Source of the DNA: Actinomycetota bacterium
GTDB lineage: Bacteria; Actinomycetota; Thermoleophilia; Solirubrobacterales; Solirubrobacteraceae
Assembly: GCA_005888335.1 (NCBI GenBank)
Contig: VAWY01000019.1
Span: 1-8,530 of the forward strand
DNA length: 8,530 nucleotides
Reading direction: 5' to 3'
The position numbers and the translations under genes are program-made. Every line of letters starts with the position of its first letter. Position 1 is the first letter of the stretch. The notes below the pieces were generated by a model. That model did no database searches. It was not told where the DNA came from and was given only the letters and a program-made list of their open reading frames with translations. This document shows positions 1 through 5,532 of this stretch, piece by piece.

Positions 1-1325
1 ACGATCGCCAGGCCCAGGCCCGCGCCGCCCTTGCCGCGCTCGCGCCCGCCCTCCGCGCGCCAGAAGCGCTCGAAGAGCGCGTCCGCGTCGCCGGTCGGCA
101 GCCCGGGGCCGTGATCGCGCACGGTCAGGACGACCTGATCGCCCGAGCGCTCGAGCGAGACGTCGATCGCCGTGCCCGCCGGCGTGTGCACGAGCGCGTT
201 GCGCAGCAGGTTGGCGAGCACCTGGCGCAGCTGGTGGGGATCGCCCAGGACGGTGGCCTCCCCCACGACGCGCAGCTCGATCGCTCGCTCCGGCGCGGTG
301 GCGCGCGCGTCGGAGACGGCGTCGCGCGCGAGCTGCGCCAGGTCGAGCGGCGCGCGCGGCGCGTCGGGGACCTCGTCGACGCGCGCGAGCGTCAGCAGGT
401 CCTCGACGAGCGCCCCCATCCGCTGCGCCTCGTCCTCGATGCGGCGCATGGCCTTCTCGGTCTCGGCCGGCTGGCGCGCGGCGCCGATCCGGAACAGCTC
501 GGCGTACCCGCGGATCGAGGCCAGCGGCGTACGCAGCTCGTGCGAGGCGTCGGCGATGAACTGGCGCAGGCGGTTCTCGCTGGCGCGCCGCTCGGCGAAG
601 GCGCGCTCGAGGCGGTCGAGCATCGCGTTCAGCGCGATGCCCAGCCGCCCGACCTCGGTGCGCGGGTCGGTCGTCTCGACGCGGTGCGAGAGGTCGCCGC
701 CGGCGATCGCGCCCGCGGTGTGGCCGATGCGGTCCAGCGGCAGCAGCCCGACGCGGACGACGAGCTCGGCGAGCACGCCGAGCAGGAGCAGCGCGCCCGC
801 GATGACGAGCCCCTCGACGAGCAGCAGGCGATGGAGCGTCTGGTCGACCTCGCGCATCGGCACGGCGACGACCGTCGTGCCGCCGCCGAAGCGTTCGGGC
901 ACCGCGAGCACGCGGTAGCGCGTCTCGTGACCGTTGACGGTCAGCAGCCGGCCGGTGGGCAGCCGCGCGGGAAGCTTCGGCCTGTCGGTCTCGTTCGTGC
1001 CGTAGGCGATGACGGCCGAGCCGAGCACGCGGCCGGACGCGTCGCGGCGCTGGCCGAAGGTCCCGGGCGGCAGCAGGTTGCCCGGCGGGGGCCCGCCGCG
1101 GGGACCCGGCCCTTGGCCGCGGTCGTCGGAGTCCGCTGCGGGCCCGATGCCCTGGTCGGCGAGGGCGTGCTGGACCGCGCCCGGCGCGCTGCGGACCTGC
1201 TGATCGAGCCGGTCGAAGAGGAACGAGCGCTGCTCCGCGTAGGTGATCCCGCCGAGCAGCAGCAGCCCCGCGGCCGCCAGCGCCAGCAGGCCGGCGACCA
1301 GCCGGGCCCGCAGCGACGCCATCAT
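1..1325 (-). CDS. Sensor histidine kinase of a two-component pair (C-terminus cut by window edge)
   Basis: Membrane-bound kinase that would autophosphorylate on histidine and pass phosphate to the regulator encoded just upstream (1322-2014). About 441 residues are visible. In order: a first membrane segment (about 9-27), an extracytoplasmic sensor region (about 30-165) with a Gly/Pro-rich stretch near 69-89, a second membrane segment (about 167-190), a HAMP linker (about 191-245), the dimerisation helix with the H-box SHELRTPL (phospho-acceptor His262), the N-box NLLRNALVH starting at Asn372, the G1 box DHGPGL at 404, an F-box FERFWR at 418 and a G2 box GAGLGLAI at 434. Only the last few tens of residues should be missing. 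The start is an ATGATG doublet; I chose the first ATG because it forms an ATGA overlap with the regulator's stop, implying translational coupling. No Shine-Dalgarno is visible. The architecture is that of the PhoR/EnvZ-like class; the signal sensed cannot be read from the sequence. Confidence 0.95.
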   Translation of the reverse strand, partial: MMASLRARLVAGLLALAAAGLLLLGGITYAEQRSFLFDRLDQQVRSAPGAVQHALADQGIGPAADSDDRGQGPGPRGGPPPGNLLPPGTFGQRRDASGRVLGSAVIAYGTNETDRPKLPARLPTGRLLTVNGHETRYRVLAVPERFGGGTTVVAVPMREVDQTLHRLLLVEGLVIAGALLLLGVLAELVVRVGLLPLDRIGHTAGAIAGGDLSHRVETTDPRTEVGRLGIALNAMLDRLERAFAERRASENRLRQFIADASHELRTPLASIRGYAELFRIGAARQPAETEKAMRRIEDEAQRMGALVEDLLTLARVDEVPDAPRAPLDLAQLARDAVSDARATAPERAIELRVVGEATVLGDPHQLRQVLANLLRNALVHTPAGTAIDVSLERSGDQVVLTVRDHGPGLPTGDADALFERFWRAEGGRERGKGGAGLGLAI

Positions 1326-2014
1326 GCCCGTGGCTGGCGGAGCGCGTAGCCGACGCCGCGCACGGTGTGGATGAGCGGCGGGCCGTGGACGTCGAGCTTC
1401 TTGCGCAGGTAGCTGACGTAGGTCTCCAGCACGCGCGCGTCGCCGCCGAAGTCGTAGTCCCAGACGTGCTCGAGCAGCTGACTGCGCGTGAGCACCCGGC
1501 GCGGGTTGAGCATCAGGTAGCGCAGCAGCCGGTACTCGGTCGCCGTCAGCTCGACGAGCTCGCCGCCGCGCAGCACCTCGTGCGCGTCCTCGTCGAGCTC
1601 GAGGTCCTCGAAGACCAGCCGGCTGGACTCCGCGTCGGCGAGACCGGCGCGGCGCAGGATCGTCCGGATCCGCGCGACGAGCTCCTCGAGGCTGAACGGC
1701 TTGGTGACGTAGTCGTCGCCGCCCAGCGTCAGCCCGCGGATCTTGTCCTCGGTGGCGTCGCGCGCGGTCAGGAAGATGATCGGCACGCGCGAGCGCTGGG
1801 CGCCGAGGCGGTTGGCGACGTCGAAGCCCTCCATGTCCGGCAGCATCACGTCGAGGACGATCAGGTGCGGCTTGAACGCCGACACCGCGGCGATCGCCTC
1901 GCCCCCGGTCCCGGCCGACTCCACGTCGAAGCCCTGGAAGCGCAGGGCCATGCTGATGACGTCGACGATGTTCGGCTCGTCGTCGACCACGAGGACTCGG
2001 TGCTGATCGCTCAT
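1322..2014 (-). CDS. OmpR/PhoP-family response regulator
   Basis: DNA-binding response regulator of 230 residues, the usual length for the OmpR family. The receiver domain (about 5-118) has the acidic pair Asp11/Asp12, phospho-acceptor Asp55 (in VLDVMLPD), Thr83 and Lys105 (in TKPF). The C-terminal winged helix (about 130-228) carries ELTATEYRLLRYL, the recognition region TRSQLLEHVWDYDF, and the closing IHTVRGVGYALR typical of the family. The frame stays open upstream to 2185, but residues before Met at 2014 resemble no receiver domain, and MSDQHRVLVVDDEP is a normal family N-terminus. No Shine-Dalgarno precedes this ATG, and a -10-like GATACT lies 9 bases upstream, so a leaderless transcript is possible. 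It is the first gene of a two-gene operon with the kinase. Wording such as MALRFQGF recalls actinobacterial PhoP/PrrA-like regulators, but I would not assign a symbol. Confidence 0.96.
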   Translation of the reverse strand: MSDQHRVLVVDDEPNIVDVISMALRFQGFDVESAGTGGEAIAAVSAFKPHLIVLDVMLPDMEGFDVANRLGAQRSRVPIIFLTARDATEDKIRGLTLGGDDYVTKPFSLEELVARIRTILRRAGLADAESSRLVFEDLELDEDAHEVLRGGELVELTATEYRLLRYLMLNPRRVLTRSQLLEHVWDYDFGGDARVLETYVSYLRKKLDVHGPPLIHTVRGVGYALRQPRA

Positions 2015-2023
2015 TCGGGCACC

Positions 2024-2029
2024 AGTATC
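2024..2029 (-). promoter_or_regulatory. Possible -10 element for a near-leaderless response-regulator transcript
   Basis: On the minus strand GATACT lies 9 bases before the regulator ATG (2014), which would place the transcription start within a couple of bases of the start codon. This fits the lack of any Shine-Dalgarno there. No convincing -35 hexamer is seen at the standard distance, so the call is weak. Confidence 0.3.
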
Positions 2030-2054
2030 GGCCGCTTCCCTGTGGATTTCCTGA

Positions 2055-2071
2055 GAGGCGCCTGAGGCGCC
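2055..2071. repeat. GAGGCGCC tandem/inverted repeat in the divergent control region
   Basis: GAGGCGCC occurs at 2055-2062 and again at 2064-2071, a direct repeat with period 9. Because GGCGCC is its own reverse complement, the two copies can also pair as a 6-bp stem with a TGA loop. It lies between the response regulator and TetR promoters and could be a direct-repeat binding site, as OmpR-family regulators often use, or chance in GC-rich DNA. Confidence 0.35.
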
Positions 2072-2090
2072 GGTCAACGACTCGTGACCG
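2071..2090. promoter_or_regulatory. Dyad CGGTCA-N8-TGACCG, candidate TetR operator
   Basis: Perfect 6-bp inverted repeat with an 8-base centre. The centre is itself nearly symmetric (ACGA-C-TCGT at 2077-2085), so if one A is treated as an extra base, arms of about nine bases match. The size and symmetry suit a TetR-family homodimer. It lies 41 bases before the TetR start at 2131 and 57 bases upstream of the response regulator start, so it could control both directions. The binding protein is inferred from position only. Confidence 0.5.
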
Positions 2091-2117
2091 TGGCGTACGG
2101 GAGACTTCCTTATGGTT

Positions 2118-2124
2118 AAAGGGA
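2118..2124 (+). promoter_or_regulatory. Ribosome-binding site of the first TetR gene
   Basis: AAAGGGA, 6 bases before the ATG at 2131. It decides the start and therefore confirms the basic N-terminal extension, since an in-frame ATG further on (residue 51) would remove part of DNA-binding helix 1. Confidence 0.6.
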
Positions 2125-2130
2125 CAGAGC

Positions 2131-2850
2131 ATGACGACGGAGGGCAACGCCAGCCGGCGCCGGCGGCGCGGCGGGCGCGTGACACGCTGGAGCGGGGACT
2201 CGCTGTTCTTCCGCGCGCTCGAACCCGAGGAGGGCTGGGACGAGAGCCGGACCGCCGTGTGGGCCAACCAGCGCGCGCGGATGCTCGACGCGATGGCGCG
2301 CGCCGTGGCCGCCAAGGGTTACGCGCGGGTCTCCGTCGCCGACGTCGTCCAGCTCGCCGGCGTGTCGCGCCGCACGTTCTACGAGCAGTTCCGCGACAAG
2401 GAGGACTGCTTCCTCGTCGCCTACGAGACCGGCAGCGAGGCGCTGATCGGCGAGATGCTCGCCGCCGTCGCGCGCCTGGAGAACCCGGACTGGCGCACGC
2501 GACTGCGCGCCTCGATGGAGGTCTACACCGCCACGCTCGCCGCCGAGCCCGACCTCGCGCGCGTGTTTCTCATCGACGTGCTCGGGGCGGGCCCGAAAGC
2601 CGTCGAGCTCCGCCGGCGCGTCTACGAGCGCTACGTCGAGCAGTACCGCGTGCTCAGCGCCCTGGCCGCCGAGGAGGACCCCGGCATCGCGCCCGTCCCG
2701 GACCTGTTCCTGCGCGCTCTCGTCGGCGGCATCGGCGAGCTCGTCCAGGCCCAGGTCCTCGATCACGGCGCCGAGAAGGTGACCGACCTGACGGCCGACC
2801 TGCTCGCCCTGGTCACGGCGATCTTCGAGGGCACCGCTCGACTGCGCTGA
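2131..2850 (+). CDS. TetR/AcrR-family transcriptional regulator, upstream of glucan phosphorylase
   Basis: Regulator of 239 residues. The TetR DNA-binding domain is at about 46-100: helix 1 around RARMLDAMARAVAAKGY, then a helix-turn-helix at 68-87 ending in the signature RRTFYEQF. The rest is a helical ligand-binding and dimerisation domain with no recognisable ligand motif. The ATG is preceded by an AAAGGGA ribosome-binding site (2118-2124) with a 6-base spacer, which fixes this start. It gives an unusually long N-terminal extension of about 45 residues before the DNA-binding domain, including a basic run RRRRRGGR at 9-16. The glucan phosphorylase starts 20 bases after the stop, so the two are probably cotranscribed. 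A dyad at 2071-2090 is the likely autoregulatory operator. Whether it controls glycogen use is inferred from position only. Confidence 0.93.
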   Translation: MTTEGNASRRRRRGGRVTRWSGDSLFFRALEPEEGWDESRTAVWANQRARMLDAMARAVAAKGYARVSVADVVQLAGVSRRTFYEQFRDKEDCFLVAYETGSEALIGEMLAAVARLENPDWRTRLRASMEVYTATLAAEPDLARVFLIDVLGAGPKAVELRRRVYERYVEQYRVLSALAAEEDPGIAPVPDLFLRALVGGIGELVQAQVLDHGAEKVTDLTADLLALVTAIFEGTARLR

Positions 2851-2870
2851 CTTTTGGCATCCTGCGGCCG

Positions 2871-5003
2871 GTGACCGCAGGCAACGACGAGCTGGGCCGG
2901 GCGGCCGCCGCGCTCGCCGCCCGGATCCCCGAGCCGCTCGCCGGGCTCGCCCGCCTCGCCTACAACTACCGCTGGAGCTGGCTGCCCGGGGGCACAGACG
3001 CCTTTCGCTCGATCGACGAGCGCCGCTGGCGCCTGTGCGGCAACAACCCGGTGCGGCTGCTGCAGGAGGCCTCGTGGGAGGCGCTGTCCCGGACGGCCGA
3101 GGACGGCGCCGCCCTGGAGCGCATCGCCGCATTCGAGCAGGCGGTGCAGGACGACCTCGCCCGGCCCGCCGCCGACGGGCCGGTCAGCCCCGAGCGCCCG
3201 GTCGCCTTCTTCTGCGCCGAGTACGCCATCCACTCGTCGCTGCCGATCTACTCGGGCGGCCTGGGCGCCCTGGCCGGCGACATCCTCAAGGAGGCCTCCG
3301 ACCGCGCGCTGCCGCTGGTCGCCATCGGGCTCATGTACCGGCGCGGCTACTTCCGCCAGCGCATCGACGCCTCGGGCTGGCAGCAGGAGTACTGGGTGCC
3401 GACCGATCCCGAGCGCACGCCGGCCGTCCTCGTCAGCGGGAGCGACGGCGCGCCCCTGCGGATCACCATCCCCGTGCGCGACGCCGAGGTGCACGCCAAC
3501 GTCTGGCGCGTCCAGGTCGGCCGCGTCCCGCTGTTCCTCCTCGACACCGAGCTGCCCGAGAACGACGGCGTGACGCGCTGGATCACCTCGCGTCTGTACG
3601 ACGGCGACCCCGACACGCGGCTCGCGCAGTACGCCCTGCTCGGCCTCGGCGGCGTCGACGTGCTGCGCGAGCTGGGCATCACGCCCGGCGTCGTGCACCT
3701 CAACGAGGGGCACGCGGCCTTTGCGGCGCTGGCGCAGGCGCGCGACGCGGTCGCCGAGGGCGCGCCGTTGGAGGAGGCCCTCGAGGGCGTGCGCCGGCGC
3801 ACGGTCTTCACCACCCACACGCCGGTCCCGGCGGGCAACGACACCTACCCGCCCGCCCAGATCACCGACGCCCTGCGCCGCACCATCGCCGAGCTCGGAA
3901 CGGACCCCGACCTGATCATCCGCCTGGGGCGCACGCACCCCGAAGACGAGGCCGAGCCGTTCGGCGTGACGCAGTTCGCGCTGCGCACGAGCCGCGCCGC
4001 CAACGCCGTCAGCCGCCGCCACGGCGAGGTCGCGCGCGCGATGTGGCACGCGCTGTGGCCGGACCGCGCGGTCGAGGACGTGCCGATCACCCACGTCACC
4101 AACGGCGTGCACGTCCCGTCGTGGGTCGGCCCGCTGATGCGCGACCTGCTCAACCGGTACCTGGGCGAAGGCTGGATGGACCGCTGCGTCGATCCCGAGA
4201 CGTGGGCCGCGGTCGACGCGATCCCCGACGAGGAGCTGTGGGCGGTGCGCCAGGAGCAGCGCCGCAAGCTCGTGGTGTGGGTGCGCGAGCGCAGCCTGCT
4301 CGACCGCGTCGCGCGCGGCGAGCCGCGCCACTACGTCGAGTCGGCCGCCCGCGCGTTCGACCCGGGCGCGCTGACGATCGGCTTCGCGCGGCGGCTGGCC
4401 ACCTACAAGCGGCTGCACCTGCTGCTGCACGACGTCGGGCGCGCGCTCGGGCTCCTCGCCGGCGACCGCCCGGTCCAGATCCTCATCGCCGGCAAGGCCC
4501 ATCCGCGCGACGACGAGGGCAAGCGCCTGGTCCAGAACCTCTTCGCCGTGCGCGACGCGCCGCACGTCGGCGAGCGCGTCGTCTTCCTCGAGGACTACGA
4601 CCTGCAGGTCGGCGCGCGGCTCGTCCGCGGCTGCGACGTGTGGGTCAACTTGCCCCGCCCGCCGCTGGAGGCCAGCGGGACGAGCGGCATGAAGTCGGCG
4701 ATGAACGGCGGGCTCCAGCTCAGCGTGCTCGACGGCTGGTGGGCCGAGGGCTACGACGGGCGCAACGGCTGGGGCTTCTCGGGCGAGGAGGACCACGACC
4801 ACTGGGCCCAGGACGAGCGCGACGCCGACGATCTGTACCGGCTGCTCGAGCAGGAGCTCGTGCCGCAGTTCTACGACCGCGACGGCGACGGCCTGCCGCG
4901 CGCGTGGCTCGCGCGCGTCAAGGCGTCGCTGCGCACGATCGGCCCGGAGTTCTGCGCCGGGCGGATGATCCGCGACTACGAGGAGCGGATGTACGGCGGG
5001 TAG
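2871..5003 (+). CDS. glgP: Alpha-glucan phosphorylase (GT35 family, short form)
   Basis: PLP-dependent phosphorylase that cleaves alpha-1,4-glucans with phosphate to release glucose-1-phosphate, in the cytoplasm. It has 710 residues. The N-terminus (about 10-110, with AYNYRWSWLPGG and IDERRW) matches the domain that precedes catalysis in the bacterial/archaeal glucan phosphorylase group. Catalytic landmarks are CAEYAIHSSLPIYSGGLG at 115-132, HLNEGH at 276-281, TTHTPVPAGND starting at 314, VTNGVH at 409-414, RRLATYKR (phosphate-site Arg508 and Lys513 by analogy to muscle phosphorylase), GKAHP at 541-545, and EASGTSGMK, whose Lys608 should bind PLP. All expected residues are present. The frame is open upstream into the TetR gene, but GTG at 2871 is the first standard start after that stop and leads directly into family sequence; no Shine-Dalgarno is visible. 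It ends at RMIRDYEERMYGG, shorter than the roughly 860-residue mycobacterial enzyme as I recall it. Confidence 0.95.
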   Translation: MTAGNDELGRAAAALAARIPEPLAGLARLAYNYRWSWLPGGTDAFRSIDERRWRLCGNNPVRLLQEASWEALSRTAEDGAALERIAAFEQAVQDDLARPAADGPVSPERPVAFFCAEYAIHSSLPIYSGGLGALAGDILKEASDRALPLVAIGLMYRRGYFRQRIDASGWQQEYWVPTDPERTPAVLVSGSDGAPLRITIPVRDAEVHANVWRVQVGRVPLFLLDTELPENDGVTRWITSRLYDGDPDTRLAQYALLGLGGVDVLRELGITPGVVHLNEGHAAFAALAQARDAVAEGAPLEEALEGVRRRTVFTTHTPVPAGNDTYPPAQITDALRRTIAELGTDPDLIIRLGRTHPEDEAEPFGVTQFALRTSRAANAVSRRHGEVARAMWHALWPDRAVEDVPITHVTNGVHVPSWVGPLMRDLLNRYLGEGWMDRCVDPETWAAVDAIPDEELWAVRQEQRRKLVVWVRERSLLDRVARGEPRHYVESAARAFDPGALTIGFARRLATYKRLHLLLHDVGRALGLLAGDRPVQILIAGKAHPRDDEGKRLVQNLFAVRDAPHVGERVVFLEDYDLQVGARLVRGCDVWVNLPRPPLEASGTSGMKSAMNGGLQLSVLDGWWAEGYDGRNGWGFSGEEDHDHWAQDERDADDLYRLLEQELVPQFYDRDGDGLPRAWLARVKASLRTIGPEFCAGRMIRDYEERMYGG

Positions 5004-5017
5004 ATGGCTGGTTCCGT

Positions 5018-5152
5018 CTAGTAGCCGCCGCCTCCGCCACCGCCTCCGCCACTGCCGCCCAGGACGACGAGCAGGATCAGCGCCACGGCGATGACAACGA
5101 CCACGGCGAGCGCGATCACGAGCTTGCGGTTCTGCAAGAGGCCGTTGTTCAT
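5018..5152 (-). CDS. 44-residue single-pass membrane protein with poly-glycine tail ending in tyrosine
   Basis: Function unknown. Residues 1-10 are polar (MNNGLLQNRK), 11-31 form one uncharged Val/Ile/Leu/Ala membrane segment, and the C-terminus reads GGSGGGGGGGGGY. The Arg9-Lys10 pair just before the helix predicts the N-terminus inside and the glycine tail outside. Translation is strongly supported: GGAGGTGGT on the minus strand (5160-5168), a near-complete anti-Shine-Dalgarno match, sits 7 bases before the ATG. The stop lies 14 bases from the convergent phosphorylase stop, with no terminator hairpin between them. The glycine codons create an imperfect CCGCCT-type repeat on the plus strand (about 5024-5053). 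It may be a structural or anchoring peptide or a regulatory membrane peptide; the sequence does not decide. It is the last gene of the minus-strand group. Confidence 0.75.
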   Translation of the reverse strand: MNNGLLQNRKLVIALAVVVVIAVALILLVVLGGSGGGGGGGGGY

Positions 5153-5159
5153 GCGGCAC

Positions 5160-5168
5160 ACCACCTCC
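5160..5168 (-). promoter_or_regulatory. Very strong Shine-Dalgarno for the 44-residue membrane protein
   Basis: Reads GGAGGTGGT on the minus strand, 7 bases before the ATG at 5152. It is the best ribosome-binding site in the window and the main reason for accepting such a short gene. Confidence 0.75.
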
Positions 5169-5224
5169 GTGTAGCTGCAGACGCCTCTGCCCCACCATCC
5201 TTCCCCGGAAACCCGCACGGCATC

Positions 5225-5255
5225 CCGCCCGCCCCGAGCGCCCCGGGGCGGGCGG
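5225..5255 (-). terminator. 11-bp GC-only stem-loop after the hydrolase remnant
   Basis: CCGCCCGCCCC (5225-5235) pairs perfectly with GGGGCGGGCGG (5245-5255) around a 9-base loop. On the minus strand it lies 12 bases past the remnant's C-terminal-frame stop (5268-5270) and about 56 bases before the ribosome-binding site of the small gene. There is no T tract, so it may be a U-less terminator, a processing or attenuating structure, or simply GC-rich spacer. A competing 12-base palindrome (5239-5250) overlaps the loop and right arm. Confidence 0.4.
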
Positions 5256-5267
5256 CACGCGATGTCG

Positions 5268-5532
5268 CTACCGGCGCAGGACGACGGCCTGGCGCGTCGC
5301 GCCGGCGACGAGCGTGAGCCGCACGAAGCGCGCGTTGCGCAGGTGCGCCCGCGCGGATCGCGTGAAGCGCACGCTTGGGCCGCAGGATGTCGGCGTGCAG
5401 CTGGACGCCGTCGGTGGACGGGATCGTCGCCTCGGTCCAGACCGCGCCCGCCGGGACGTCGGCAGCGGCGGCTACGCCGGGTGCCGACGCCAGGCAGGCG
5501 AGTGCGAGAGGGAGCGCATGGCGGAGATTCAT
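5268..5532 (-). pseudogene. Remnant of a secreted CocE/S15-type alpha/beta hydrolase, frame-switched in the middle
   Basis: The N-terminal part starts with ATG at 5532, overlapping the upstream gene's TGA as ATGA. It encodes a signal peptide (about 1-24, ending AAAA) and then TEATIPSTDGVQLHADILRP, which resembles the first strand of Xaa-Pro dipeptidyl-peptidase-like (CocE/NonD) hydrolases. At about 5370-5375 the good frame jumps by one: downstream, the +1 frame reads VRFTRSARAHLRN, then FVRLTLVAGATRQAVVLRR and a TAG at 5270-5268, a plausible secreted-protein C-terminus. Codon use supports this. All 29 codons before the junction (residues 25-53) end in G or C; 33 of 34 do so in the shifted frame after it, while the original frame drops to roughly half. 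Members of that hydrolase family have several hundred residues, so a large internal deletion is the likeliest origin. The hydrolase assignment rests on one short motif. If frame 0 were used throughout, a 128-residue protein ending at 5149 would result. Confidence 0.6.

Noticed and set aside
111..1349. Long plus-strand open frame (412 codons) opposite the histidine kinase
   Set aside because: Arg/Ala/Gln-rich translation without any domain; the minus strand has every histidine kinase box. Antisense frames of this kind are expected at this GC content.
2015..2185. Upstream extension of the response regulator to a start at 2185
   Set aside because: The added 57 residues resemble nothing in the family and would overlap the TetR gene; Met at 2014 gives a standard receiver N-terminus.
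2112..2870. Upstream extension of the phosphorylase frame through the TetR gene
   Set aside because: Arg-rich out-of-frame reading of the TetR gene; family sequence begins right after GTG 2871.
4990..5020. Bidirectional terminator between the convergent phosphorylase and small gene
   Set aside because: The 14-base gap contains no stem-loop and no T tract.
5024..5053. CCGCCT-type microsatellite as a stand-alone repeat element
   Set aside because: Fully explained by the glycine codons of the 44-residue membrane protein.
2763..5258. 831-codon minus-strand open frame opposite the glucan phosphorylase
   Set aside because: Low-complexity Arg/Ala/Val-rich translation with no motif; the plus strand holds all phosphorylase landmarks.
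3035..5317. 760-codon plus-strand open frame overlapping the phosphorylase in another frame
   Set aside because: Arg/Pro-rich shadow with poor third-position GC; no start signal or domain.
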